Shown: positions 8,801-16,753 of the stretch, one piece after another
Numbering within the stretch: the first letter of the stretch is position 1
How the letters are laid out: each line of letters opens with the position of its first letter
Made by a program: the position numbers and the translations under genes
Origin: Antarctobacter aquimaris
GTDB taxonomy: Bacteria > Pseudomonadota > Alphaproteobacteria > Rhodobacterales > Rhodobacteraceae
Assembly: GCF_900184945.1 (NCBI RefSeq)
Contig: NZ_FXYF01000007.1
Location: 217,918 to 281,917 of the forward strand
Length of the DNA: 64,000 nucleotides
Reading direction: 5' to 3'
Notes under the pieces: generated by a model
Databases searched by the model: none
The model's input: only the letters and a program-made list of their open reading frames with translations
Told to the model about the DNA's origin: nothing

Positions 8801-9533
8801 AGATCCCGGGCGAGGATCGGACATCGCCCTTGGCCTGCCTGGCGATCGCGGTGATCGCCTTGGCATAGGCGGCGTGATAGCGCACGGCATCGGCATCGGT
8901 GCGCGCGGCTTCGCCCAGCATGTCGTAGGAATAGGTAAAGCCCTTCTTTTCCAGATCTCTGGCGTTCTTCATGCCTTCCTCGATGGTCTGCCCCAGAACG
9001 AATTGGCGACCGAGCACCTTCATGGATTGACCGACGGCGTTGCGCACCACCGGCTCGCCCAGACGTTTGACCAGCCCGCGCAGGGCCCGCGCGGGGCCCC
9101 TGGGATCGTCGTCCAGCACCTTGCCGGTCAGCATCAGCGCCCAGGTCGAGGCGTTCACCAGCGAGGACGAGGAATGCCCCAGGTGCGCGCCCCAGTTGGA
9201 CGGCGCGACCTTGTCCTCGATCAGGTCGTCGATGGTTTCCGCATCCGGCACCCGAAGCAGGGCTTCGGCCAGGCACATCAGGCCCACACCCTCGGAGGTC
9301 GACAGGCCATATTCGGCCAGGAACGCCTCCATCATCGACGGCTTGGTCTCGCTTCTGACCCGTTTGACGTATGTCGCGCCTGCTGCGGCGGCCTTGTTGC
9401 GTTCTTCCGGGGACAGCTTGATCCCGGAGGCAAGAGACCGGAGCAGCGCGGCTTCCTCGGCGGTGTAATTCGCACGCACCCGGGCGCGGTACGGGTTGTC
9501 GATATCCCTGGTTGCAGCAGAAGCCTTGGTCAT
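5868..9533 (-). CDS. putA: bifunctional proline dehydrogenase / L-glutamate-gamma-semialdehyde dehydrogenase
   Basis: Oxidises proline to glutamate via P5C. 1221 aa. The FAD-binding proline dehydrogenase barrel occupies roughly residues 60-500 (for example GISVKLSALHPRYEY, KGAYWDTEIK). The aldehyde dehydrogenase domain follows, with ETGG near residue 786 and the catalytic Cys near 820 (AGQRCSALR). The C-terminal extension is typical of long PutA. The N-terminus (DIDNPYRARVRANYTAEE) lacks a ribbon-helix-helix domain, so this is the bifunctional form rather than the self-repressing trifunctional one. GGGAGA precedes the ATG. It lies 60 bases downstream of a nitrilase-family gene on the same strand; no Lrp-type regulator is adjacent. 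Confidence 0.97.
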   Translation of the reverse strand: MTKASAATRDIDNPYRARVRANYTAEEAALLRSLASGIKLSPEERNKAAAAGATYVKRVRSETKPSMMEAFLAEYGLSTSEGVGLMCLAEALLRVPDAETIDDLIEDKVAPSNWGAHLGHSSSSLVNASTWALMLTGKVLDDDPRGPARALRGLVKRLGEPVVRNAVGQSMKVLGRQFVLGQTIEEGMKNARDLEKKGFTYSYDMLGEAARTDADAVRYHAAYAKAITAIARQAKGDVRSSPGISVKLSALHPRYEYTHKATVMAELVPRAVELVKQAAAAGIGFNIDAEEQDRLDLSLDVIEAMMATPELVGWDGFGVVVQAYGRRAAPVIETLYDMAERYDRKIMVRLVKGAYWDTEIKLAQELGVERFPVFTRKNNTDVSYMACAQMLLDRRDRIYPQFATHNAHTCAAVVQMAGNDKDSFEFQRLHGMGESLHQIVKESEGTRCRIYAPVGAHQDLLAYLVRRLLENGANSSFVNQIVDPNIPAEAISRDPVAEMEKLGDQIASPSIRQPSDLFAPHRPNSKGYRINEPASILPLMAAREAYADATWDAGPMLAGGHVSNGPKREIHAPADSTRRVGTVQEATAEDVAAALDAAEAGFRDWSATPVAERANVLRKLADMYEDNIAELTAITTREAGKTVLDGIAEVREAVDFLRYYANEAERLNEDEPGNPRGIFVCISPWNFPLAIFTGQIAAALAVGNAVLAKPAEQTPIIAARAVQMLRDCGLPEAALQLLPGDGPTVGGPLTSDPRIAGVCFTGSTEVAIIIHKALAQNAGPDAVLIAETGGLNAMIVDSTALPEQAVRDILISSFQSAGQRCSALRILYVQEDVHDKLMEMLSGALDALVIGDSWNLDVDVSPVIDVDAQKDIMGYIDQHRKAGTLVKTLPAPEGGTYVTPAIVRVRGIADMEREIFGPVLHVATFKAQEIDKVVDAINARQYGLTFGLHTRIDDRVEQIIDRIQVGNCYVNRNQIGAIVGSQPFGGEGLSGTGPKAGGPLYLTRFRKVGTTASHPAPAGNAISETDLTKALTALDARNWAARPDRVQALRTALSDRSGLVRKALSETAAFDMAPQTLPGPTGESNRLSTYPRGTVLCLGPTSEIAMAQAIQALGVGCGAVIAVPGSPALAKPLSDAGAPVRALDGTVDPGVLTHVSGVDVVAAAGASDWTRALRIALSQRAGPIIPLVVDAIAPERFVLERHLCIDTTAAGGNAKLLASAS

Positions 9534-9593
9534 GGTGCGTGTCTCCCAATTGTCGTTTGTGCTGGCTGTGCCAGTTCTATTCGGTCGGCGCGG

Positions 9594-10439
9594 TCACGGA
9601 TGAACCAGGCAGGGCCGGTCGTAACTGTCCCATCGGTCCTTCAGGAAGGTATAGTCGGCGCGGGCCTCGCCGATGTGCTGCCGGTCAACTTCGAGGTAGC
9701 GAAAGTCTTCATCGTGCTCGGCGAAAGGCTGCGGGCCAGAGGTGTCGTCCATCCAGGGGTAGCAGAACAGCGAATTGCCGTAGTCCTGTCCCGCGCGGTT
9801 GAGCGACAGGAAGTACACCTGGTTCTCGATCGCCCTGGTCGTTGCGAAGGCATGCCAAGTGGGAAAGCTCGGATCGCGGAAATAGGCGCCGGAATGCAGG
9901 ATCACGTCGACGCCGTGTTTCAGAACCAGCACGCGCGACAACTCGGGAAAGCGTATGTCGTAGCAGATGATCGGAGCAAGGGTGAAGCCCTTGATCCTGA
10001 ACGTGAAAATTCCGCTGCCTCTGAAAAAGTACTCCTTTTCCATCGACGCGCCGTATTGGCAAAGGTGCAACTTGTCATAATGCCCCGCAAGCGTGCCTTG
10101 CGGCGTTGCGACGGCCATCGAGATATAGGTGCCGGTCGCGTCGCGCCGGGCCAATCCATAGCAGACAAACACGCCGCATTCGACGGCCAGCGCCGACCAG
10201 GTCTGAAACGAGGCGCCGTCCAGCGGCTCCGCGATCTCGTCGAGACGGGCAAAGGCGGAGCGGGAATAGTCGATGCTGGAAAGCTCGGGCAAGACCACGA
10301 TGTCGGCGGGTTTTTCGGCCAGCCGTGCCCGAATTTTCGCGGCGGTCTCGGCAAGGTGCCTGTCGCGGGCTGCGGCGTCCGGCGTCGGCGGAATTTCGAT
10401 CTGGCAGGCCAGCAGGCTCAGGGTTTCTTGTGACGTCAT
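9594..10439 (-). CDS. carbon-nitrogen hydrolase (nitrilase/aliphatic amidase superfamily)
   Basis: 281 aa, cytoplasmic. The Glu-Lys-Cys triad of the superfamily is visible: E in VVLPELSS, K in YDKLHL and C in PIICYDIRFPEL. Start MTSQETLSLLACQIEIPPTP at 10439; the open frame runs further upstream but only this start gives the usual N-terminal strand. Hydrolysis of an amide or carbamoyl C-N bond is expected; the substrate cannot be read. It is upstream of putA on the same strand and divergent from a class-III aminotransferase, which suggests amino-acid or amine catabolism. Confidence 0.87.
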   Translation of the reverse strand: MTSQETLSLLACQIEIPPTPDAAARDRHLAETAAKIRARLAEKPADIVVLPELSSIDYSRSAFARLDEIAEPLDGASFQTWSALAVECGVFVCYGLARRDATGTYISMAVATPQGTLAGHYDKLHLCQYGASMEKEYFFRGSGIFTFRIKGFTLAPIICYDIRFPELSRVLVLKHGVDVILHSGAYFRDPSFPTWHAFATTRAIENQVYFLSLNRAGQDYGNSLFCYPWMDDTSGPQPFAEHDEDFRYLEVDRQHIGEARADYTFLKDRWDSYDRPCLVHP

Positions 10440-10737
10440 TCGACCGACATGCTCCTTCGTGGACCGGGTTGACCATAACAACGAAAACTCGTTTGCGTCG
10501 GGCTGCCTTGCCGGTCGTGCGTGCCGTGGCGTCCTATCGTCGGCGCAGTTCCGACGTGGGAAATGCGGCTCGCGTTTGTCAAGAACACTGAGATTGCACC
10601 GGATTTGTTGGGTTTGCCAGCATGTTTTCTCTGGGCGCCGCACCATGACGGGTTGTGCGAAAGCGGCGGCGCGCACAAGCTGGGCAGGCGGACCAATGGC
10701 CCTGCCGCGCACAGGGCATCACCGAGATGAGCCCGAC

Positions 10738-12072
10738 GTGAAGACATCCAACCTGTTTTATCAAAACCGCAAGCGCCGCCCCGAGGTCGACCGCGCCGAA
10801 GGGATCCACATCTGGGACCGGACCGGCCGCCGTTTTATCGACGGGTCGTCCGGGGCGATGGTCAGCAACATCGGTCATTCCAACCCCAACGTGCTCGCCG
10901 CGATGAAGGCGCAGATGGACAGCGCGACATTCGCCTATCGGCTGCATTTCGAAAACGGTCCCGCCGAGGAACTGGCCAGCGCAATTTCAGAGCGGATGCC
11001 CGAGGGGCTGAACCGGGTGTTTTTCGTCTCGGGCGGGTCCGAAGCGATGGAATCCTGCGTGAAGTTCGCGCGCCAGTGGGCTGTCGCCGTGGGGCAGGGG
11101 AGCCGCTGGAAGGTGATTTCGCGCTTTCCCTCCTATCACGGGTCGACCCTGGGGGCGCTTGCGCTCACCGGGTACGGGCCGTTGACCGATGCCTTCAAAC
11201 CCCTGCTGACCGCGATGCCGAAGATCCCGGCGCCGACCTGCTACCTGGATCGCGACAACCTGTCCGACCACGACCGGGGCCTCAAATACGCCGAGATGCT
11301 GCGGGACGAGATCATCGCCCAGGGGCCCGAGAGCGTGCTGGCGTTTGCGATGGAACCGGTGGGCGGCGCCTCGACCGGGGCGCTGGTGGCGCCCGACAGC
11401 TATTACTGCCAGGTGCGCGAGATCTGCGACGAGTTCGGCGTGTTGCTGATCATGGACGAGGTGATGTCGGGTGTCGGGCGCACCGGAAGGTTCCTGGCAT
11501 CCGAGCACTGGAATATACGCCCCGATCTGGTGGCGCTGTCCAAGGGCTTTGGCGCCGGCTACGTCCCGCTGGGCGCGATGATCGCGGACGAGGGGATGGT
11601 CGAAAAGGTGCTGGATGCCGGCGGCTTTGCCCATGGTCACACCTATGCCGGCAATCCGCTGGCCTGTGCCGCCGGGCTGGCGGTGCTGCGGGAAATCGAC
11701 CGGCTCGACCTGATCAGCAACGCCCGGGCGATGGGCGATCTGTTGATGACCGGCCTGGAGGGCCTGATGCACCGCCACCGCCTGGTCGGCGATGTGCGCG
11801 GCAAGGGGTTGTTGTGCGCGTTGGAGCTGGTCGCCGACCGCGAAACCATGGCACCGCTGCCAAAGGCGCTGAACGCCTATGAACGTTTCGTGGACCTCTG
11901 CCATGACCGCAACCTGATCACCTATGCGCGCCGCACCCGGGGCGGAATAGAGGGGGATCATTTCATGATCTGCCCGCCGATGATCGTGACCGAGCCCCAG
12001 ATCGGCGAGATCCTGGATATCCTCGATGACAGCCTGGCAGCCTTCGCCCGGGAAATCAGACTGGAGAGTTGA
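10738..12072 (+). CDS. class-III pyridoxal-phosphate aminotransferase
   Basis: 444 aa. GTG start (VKTSNLFYQNRKRRPE) chosen because the sequence upstream is not protein-like. Family marks are VSGGSEAMESCVKFARQW, the cofactor Asp in LLIMDEVMSGVGRTG, and the Schiff-base Lys in LSKGFGAGYVPLGAM. The family moves amino groups from omega- or alpha-amines to pyruvate or 2-oxoglutarate. A fragment of a BKACE gene follows at once, then a TRAP transporter, so catabolism of an imported amine is plausible. Substrate unknown. Confidence 0.9.
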   Translation: MKTSNLFYQNRKRRPEVDRAEGIHIWDRTGRRFIDGSSGAMVSNIGHSNPNVLAAMKAQMDSATFAYRLHFENGPAEELASAISERMPEGLNRVFFVSGGSEAMESCVKFARQWAVAVGQGSRWKVISRFPSYHGSTLGALALTGYGPLTDAFKPLLTAMPKIPAPTCYLDRDNLSDHDRGLKYAEMLRDEIIAQGPESVLAFAMEPVGGASTGALVAPDSYYCQVREICDEFGVLLIMDEVMSGVGRTGRFLASEHWNIRPDLVALSKGFGAGYVPLGAMIADEGMVEKVLDAGGFAHGHTYAGNPLACAAGLAVLREIDRLDLISNARAMGDLLMTGLEGLMHRHRLVGDVRGKGLLCALELVADRETMAPLPKALNAYERFVDLCHDRNLITYARRTRGGIEGDHFMICPPMIVTEPQIGEILDILDDSLAAFAREIRLES

Positions 12073-12230
12073 CGCTGCGCGCAAGATCATCCTGACCGGT
12101 GCCGCCACCGGATCGGTCCGCACCCCGAGCGTGAGCCCGCGTCTGCCCCTCACCCCTGACCAGATCGCAAAGACGGTGATCGAGACGGGACAGGCGGGGC
12201 CTTGATCCTCCACCCGCACGCGCGCGATCC
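12068..12230 (+). pseudogene. BKACE-family (DUF849, beta-keto acid cleavage enzyme) N-terminal fragment
   Basis: Immediately after the aminotransferase the translation reads VDAARKIILTGAATGSVRT, then LPLTPDQIAKTVIETGQAG, matching the start of BKACE proteins (ITGAVTGS, LPITP). A one-base loss near 12198 moves the rest (LILHPHARD) to another frame, and homology stops soon after. About 55 of the usual 280-310 residues remain. It suggests a lost downstream enzyme of the aminotransferase pathway. Confidence 0.75.
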
Positions 12231-12541
12231 TTAAAACGGGCGGCGAAGGTGGGTATCGACCTGCACCACAGCATTGGCCTTGACGCCTGCGGGGGCCTTC
12301 GGCGGGCTGGCCGTCGCGACGCCCGGGATTGCCTGGGCGGCCTCGACGCGGACACAAACCGGGAGGTCGCCGGCGGACCCGGCTGCCCCGAGGTCATGGA
12401 AATATTGTTATAAGAATCAGGGCCATGGAGAAATAATTTGCAGGCTGGTGGCGATTTCCCTAGGCTTGATTGACGCGTCCGTGAAGTGGCGCAACAAATG
12501 ATTCTAGGCCGGATCATGACAAACAACAGGGAGATATCGCG
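12231..12541. other. intergenic region before the TRAP operon
   Basis: No gene recognised. AT-richer towards its 3' end (12398-12540), where the dctP promoter should lie; a TTGACG at about 12471 is a weak -35 candidate. CAGGGAGATATCGCG precedes the dctP ATG. Confidence 0.5.
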
Positions 12542-13546
12542 ATGTTTTCAACCAAATTTTCCAAGGCTTTGACAGTAGGTGCGGTGAGCGCGCTGATTTC
12601 GACGACCGCGTTTGCCCAAGACGTGACGCTGCGTTTTGCGGGCGTCTTTCCGATCGACCACCAAGGTACGAAAATGATGGAGCAGGTTGCGGCGGACGTT
12701 GCCGCCGCCAACGTGGGCCTGACCATCAACGTGTTCCCGGCAAACCAGCTGGGCTCTGGCGAAGCGCTGTTCGAGGACGTGGCCCGCGGCAACATCGATC
12801 TGGCTTCGGCCTTCATCTATGCCGACACCGACCCGCGCCTTGAGTTCCTGTCCATGCCGTTCCTCGTCAGCGGCTGGGACGAGATGGACAGCATCATGCG
12901 CAACATGGAGTCGCAGTACAACCAGGTGCTGCAGGAACTGACCGACGAATACGGCGTGCACGTCTTCGCACAGAACCCCGAAGGCTTTGTCGGCATTGTC
13001 GCCACCAAAGAGCCGACGAACTACAACACCTTCGACGACAAGGGCATGAACATTCGCGTCTGGTCGTCGGCCATCGTGAAAGCCATGGTGGAAACGCTTG
13101 GCTACAAGGCCACCACCATGGCCTGGGGCGATATCTTCCCGGCGATCCAATCGGGCATCGTCGACGGCGCGATCTGCTGCACCAAGACGGCGACCTATTC
13201 CATTTTCGCGCAATCCGACGTCGGCACGCATTTCATCGAAGTGAACGCGATTTCGGAACTGACCACCTATTACGGGTCGCAGCGCTCGCTCGCCAAGCTG
13301 AACGACGAACAGCGCGCGGTGCTGGAAGCGGCCCTGACCAAGGCTTCGGACGATTTCTTTGCCTATAATCGCGAGAACGATGCGGTCTTTGAGGCCAAGC
13401 TCGTCGAAGCAGGCTATACCATCCTGAAGTACACCGACGAAGAGCAGGCTGCGGTCGCGGCGAAGATCCGCGAAGAAATCTGGCCGATGATGGTCGAAAG
13501 CGTCGGGCAGGACATCGTCGACCGCATGCTGGCGGACAAGAACTGA
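12542..13546 (+). CDS. dctP: TRAP transporter solute-binding protein (DctP family)
   Basis: 334 aa periplasmic receptor. Signal peptide MFSTKFSKALTVGAVSALIS with cleavage after TAFA. Mature sequence begins QDVTLRFAGVFPIDHQGTK; the family Arg that pairs with a carboxylate ligand is probably in MNIRVWSS. A membrane pair (DctQ, DctM) follows. A short hairpin with a T-run lies just after the stop, so the receptor may be made in excess over the membrane subunits. The ligand is probably an organic acid or zwitterion; the aminotransferase neighbour hints at a nitrogenous one. Confidence 0.93.
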   Translation: MFSTKFSKALTVGAVSALISTTAFAQDVTLRFAGVFPIDHQGTKMMEQVAADVAAANVGLTINVFPANQLGSGEALFEDVARGNIDLASAFIYADTDPRLEFLSMPFLVSGWDEMDSIMRNMESQYNQVLQELTDEYGVHVFAQNPEGFVGIVATKEPTNYNTFDDKGMNIRVWSSAIVKAMVETLGYKATTMAWGDIFPAIQSGIVDGAICCTKTATYSIFAQSDVGTHFIEVNAISELTTYYGSQRSLAKLNDEQRAVLEAALTKASDDFFAYNRENDAVFEAKLVEAGYTILKYTDEEQAAVAAKIREEIWPMMVESVGQDIVDRMLADKN

Positions 13547-13563
13547 CACCCCGAGAACCCGGA

Positions 13564-13590
13564 GGGTCGGCAAATAGCCGGCCCTTTTTC
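13564..13590 (+). terminator. hairpin with T-run between dctP and dctQ (attenuator)
   Basis: GGGTCGGC, five-base loop, GCCGGCCC (one wobble), then TTTTT. Its place inside the operon suggests partial termination that lowers DctQM relative to DctP. Confidence 0.72.
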
Positions 13591-13621
13591 GACAAGACGA
13601 ACAGGAAGACCAGGGGGTGAA

Positions 13622-14236
13622 ATGTCGAACACTAGAGCTGAGAAACCGTCGTTCTTCGGCTATGCGGTCACTCAAGGCCAGACAAAGATAACGGACGAAC
13701 TGCCGCCGATTATTGGGTACCCCCTGAAGTTCGTGGCCCTGGTCATGAGGGTGATCGTGACGATCTCCGGATTTCTCATGGCGTTCACCTTCGGTGCCGT
13801 CGTGGTGATCAGGTACGGCTTTGGGGGCGACCTTTTCGCCTATGAGGAATGGCTGCTGGCCTTCAGCATCGTGGGCTTTTTTGCCGGGGCCGTCCTGGCC
13901 TCATCGCGCAACTTGCACATCAACGCCGATATCCTGGGCATCGTGATCCAAAACCCAAAGTGGATCTGGTGGCGCGGCTTTGTCGTCCTCATGGTCGAGT
14001 TGATCGTGATCCTGTTTCTCTTTTATGCGTGCTACGTCTCTCTGCTTGACGACTTCTCGTTCCCGCGGCTGCGCGCAACCCCGGTGTTGCGCATTCCGTT
14101 CGTGTCATGGCGGATTGCGATCATGATTGCCTTCGGCTTCATGGCGATGTTCACCGGCGCGTATCTTTATGTGCATATCCGCAAAGGGCTTGGGCTTCCC
14201 CTGAAGTCCGATACCGCCAAGGAGACGTCCACGTGA
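13622..14236 (+). CDS. dctQ: TRAP transporter small permease (DctQ family)
   Basis: 204 aa inner-membrane protein with four hydrophobic segments, beginning around FVALVMRVIVTISGFLMAF, the usual DctQ topology. The cytoplasmic N-terminal tail of about 40 residues is longer than in most. Its TGA overlaps the GTG start of dctM (GTGA), so the two are translationally coupled. It forms the membrane complex with DctM. Confidence 0.9.
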   Translation: MSNTRAEKPSFFGYAVTQGQTKITDELPPIIGYPLKFVALVMRVIVTISGFLMAFTFGAVVVIRYGFGGDLFAYEEWLLAFSIVGFFAGAVLASSRNLHINADILGIVIQNPKWIWWRGFVVLMVELIVILFLFYACYVSLLDDFSFPRLRATPVLRIPFVSWRIAIMIAFGFMAMFTGAYLYVHIRKGLGLPLKSDTAKETST

Positions 14237-15525
14237 TAATTACCGGAAGTCTCGCAATTGTATGTGTGATGCTGCTGCTGGGCGTGAGCGTCTATGTGGC
14301 GTTCGGGGCAGTCCTGATCTTCATCGCCATCGTCGGAGATCAGTCGATCTCCGGTTACCTGCCCACAGGATCGACCGGCATTCGCTCGCTTGTGCTTCTG
14401 GCGATCCCGCTTTTCATGATTGCCGGTGGCATCATGGAAAGGGGCAGGATCGCCGCACCCCTCGTGGCGCTGGCCGAAATGTTCATCGGCCATATCAAGG
14501 GCGGTCTCAGCGCCGCCGGCGTTCTGGCATGTGGTGTTTTCGGATCCATTTCCGGCAGCGCGAACGCGACGTTGACCTGTATCGGTGGCATCATGATGCC
14601 GCATCTGAAAACGGCCAATTATCCGCGCGGGCAATCCGCCGCGCTGATCGTCTCCGCCAGCCCGCTGGGCCTGTTGATCCCGCCCAGTTCGTCCCACATC
14701 CTCTATGGCTGGGTCGCACAGCAGCATGTGCTCAAGTGCTTTCTGTCCACCGTCCTTCCGGCGATCATCCTGATCACTCTGCTGATCGTGACCAACCAGT
14801 ACATGCTGCGAAAGTATCACAATATCCAGCTGACGGATCGCCCCAAGCCGTTCCTTCCCACCTTCGCGCGTCAGGGTCGGCTGGCGGGGCCCGCCTTGAT
14901 GATGCCGATCATCATCCTGGGCGGCATCTATGGCGGCATCATGACCCCGACAGAGGCTGCGGGCATTGCCGTCGTCTATGCGATCCCGGTGGCGATCTAC
15001 TTCTACCGCGGCCTGACCTGGAGAACCCTGGCGCAGACCATCCAGACGTCCGGTGTGACGATCGGCGTGGTGATGGTGATGATCTTCATGGTCCTGATCG
15101 TTTCCGACAACCTGATCGCGCAGGGCGCGCCCGATCTGGCAAAGAAGATGGTCTACTCGGTTTCGGACAATCCGATCGTGATCCTGCTGATGATCAATGT
15201 CGTGATGATCCTGATCGGGATGCTCATGGATGATATCTCTGGCCTGCTCCTGGCGACCCCGATCCTGTTGCCGATCGCCCAGAGCACGGGCATGGATCCG
15301 ATCCACTTTGCCGCGGTGATCGGCGTCAACCTGGGAATGGCGAACATCACACCGCCGACCGCGCCGCTGTTGTACCTTGGCGCTCAGGTCTGCGACGTGC
15401 CGGTCTCGAAGATGCTCTGGCCGACCCTGGTGTTCATCGTTTTCGCCTGGTTGCCGACGCTGATGCTGACGACATTCATTCCCGAATTGGCACTCTGGTT
15501 GCCGGAGCTTCTGCTCGGCAAGTAG
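14233..15525 (+). CDS. dctM: TRAP transporter large permease (DctM family)
   Basis: 430 aa, about 12 membrane segments; the Na+-coupled transport channel. GTG start at 14233 gives MIITGSLAIVCVMLLLGVSV, the first helix, and overlaps the dctQ stop. Family landmarks: SGSANATLTCIGG, PRGQSAALIVSASPLGLLIPP and NLGMANITPPTAPLL. A strong terminator follows. Confidence 0.93.
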   Translation: MIITGSLAIVCVMLLLGVSVYVAFGAVLIFIAIVGDQSISGYLPTGSTGIRSLVLLAIPLFMIAGGIMERGRIAAPLVALAEMFIGHIKGGLSAAGVLACGVFGSISGSANATLTCIGGIMMPHLKTANYPRGQSAALIVSASPLGLLIPPSSSHILYGWVAQQHVLKCFLSTVLPAIILITLLIVTNQYMLRKYHNIQLTDRPKPFLPTFARQGRLAGPALMMPIIILGGIYGGIMTPTEAAGIAVVYAIPVAIYFYRGLTWRTLAQTIQTSGVTIGVVMVMIFMVLIVSDNLIAQGAPDLAKKMVYSVSDNPIVILLMINVVMILIGMLMDDISGLLLATPILLPIAQSTGMDPIHFAAVIGVNLGMANITPPTAPLLYLGAQVCDVPVSKMLWPTLVFIVFAWLPTLMLTTFIPELALWLPELLLGK

Positions 15526-15545
15526 GCAGGGACCAGCGAACTGCA

Positions 15546-15575
15546 AAAGGGCGCCCCGTCCGGGGCGCCCTTTTT
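15546..15575 (+). terminator. rho-independent terminator of the TRAP operon
   Basis: AAAGGGCGCCCC, short loop, GGGGCGCCCTTTTT: a perfect 10-bp GC stem flanked by A- and T-runs, 20 bases after the dctM stop. Confidence 0.9.
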
Positions 15576-15635
15576 CTGTCCTGATGCCGATCAGATCAGC
15601 CCTGCCCAGGCCGTGCATGCCTCGGGCGGCTAGGA

Positions 15636-15731
15636 CTACAGGACAAACAGCCAGGAATGGAGACCGATGAACAGCGCTGTGGCCGCTACCGGCGCCGCGA
15701 TGCCGAACACGTCTCTTGCAAGTTTAGACAT
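15636..15731 (-). CDS. 31-residue single-span membrane protein
   Basis: Translation starts MSKLARDVFGIAAPVAATA and ends IGLHSWLFVL. One hydrophobic helix with a charged N-terminus. A strong Shine-Dalgarno (AAGGAG, 6 bases before the ATG) supports translation. Family not recognised; it could be a small accessory subunit of a membrane complex. Convergent with the TRAP operon. Confidence 0.62.
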   Translation of the reverse strand: MSKLARDVFGIAAPVAATALFIGLHSWLFVL

Positions 15732-16469
15732 CGTATTGCTCCTTGGAAGCCGCGATTGTGATGAGGTGCAACTAAGCCTGCGCCCCCGAACTTGGAACAG
15801 CAATTGCCGCATAGGTGCCTTGCGGCTTCTGCATGACAGCCGATCTGGTCGCAAAATGACGCGTCTGAACTGGCCCCCGTTTCGACCGGACACTTGAGCA
15901 TGACATGAAGGCTCAATGATTTCCTTCTCATGCGACAAGGGAGAACGTAGCGATGAGCAAGACGATGGACGACGGGGTTATCCCCTGCGATCGTTCGCGC
16001 CGCGCCCAAACGCTCAAGGATGATCCGGATCAGCCCCACCTCACGACGGCCATAAAGGTCCCAACGATGGCGAGGGACAGGCCAACCATTGCGGCACCCA
16101 AGCCGAAACGCGCCAAGGTAGGCAAGCCCAGGATAAGGGGAAGGCGACGTCATGGGCGAAGTCCGGCGTCAGAAGCGGCAGAAGGCCGGGCATTTCGCGC
16201 AGCTTTGCGAATACGGCGCATGGGTCGGCGCGTTTCGGGGCGAAAAGAGACCGGATCGCGCCGGGGGCTGGTCCCTTCAGAGCGCACGAGCCGAAGATGA
16301 GGTTCGCGCCGGCCGGCCCGGCCGCGGCCCAGAATGGTGCTGCCGGTCCCGACCCTGGCCAGCCTCCCGCCGATGACGACTCGATGACGGTGCGCTGACG
16401 GCACTGTGTCAGGGTTCCCTTGTCTCGCCAATCCCGGCGGACACCCCAACCTGACAAGGAGGAAATGTC
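15732..16469. other. 738-bp region without a supported gene
   Basis: Both strands have open frames, but they are Arg/Pro-rich and look like shadow translations. A 31-codon reverse frame from a TTG at 16125 to 16030 encodes a hydrophobic stretch (GLGAAMVGLSLAIVGTFMA) but lacks an ATG or a good ribosome site. The region probably holds the promoters of the two small genes at its edges. Confidence 0.45.
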
Positions 16470-16703
16470 ATGTACCACAAGTTCGCAATCGCCGCCCTGG
16501 TTCTGGGGCTTGCCGGCCCGGCTTTCGCCAATGACGGGCTTGCCCGCACGATCGGTGTCGAGCCCGGCAAGTACACCACGTCGGAGCTGGTTCAGATCAT
16601 GTTCGCCGACGACAAGAAGGCCGAGATGAAGGCGGTCGAGCGCCGCCGGGCGGAGGAGCGCAAGAGGCTCCAATTCCTGGGTGTCACGTCCACGTCGAAC
16701 TGA
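16470..16703 (+). CDS. small secreted protein, 77 aa
   Basis: Signal peptide MYHKFAIAALVLGLAGPAFA, then NDGLARTIGVEPGKYTTSEL, which looks like the start of a small periplasmic Roseobacter protein, and a charged helix rich in K, E and R. A near-perfect AAGGAGG lies 7 bases before the ATG. No function recognised. A palindromic terminator lies between it and the convergent subtilase. Confidence 0.75.
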   Translation: MYHKFAIAALVLGLAGPAFANDGLARTIGVEPGKYTTSELVQIMFADDKKAEMKAVERRRAEERKRLQFLGVTSTSN

Positions 16704-16721
16704 TCGTGCCGACGCGAGGTC

Positions 16722-16745
16722 GGGGGAGGGCCTCGGCCCTCCCCC
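16722..16745. terminator. bidirectional palindrome between convergent genes
   Basis: GGGGGAGGGCC, TC, GGCCCTCCCCC: a perfect 11-bp stem centred between the 77-aa gene and the convergent subtilase gene. It has no T-run, so it may act mainly as an mRNA 3' stabiliser. Confidence 0.6.
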
Positions 16746-16753
16746 GGCTGGCG

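Noticed and set aside
16030..16125. Reverse 31-codon hydrophobic frame, same length as the micro-protein at 15636-15731
   Set aside because: Starts only at TTG, has no Shine-Dalgarno sequence, and equal length to its neighbour is probably chance.
15953..16300. Forward frame of 115 codons with an ATG
   Set aside because: Composition is Arg/Pro/Lys-rich without domain or membrane signature, the ribosome site is weak, and it looks like a shadow frame in a non-coding stretch.
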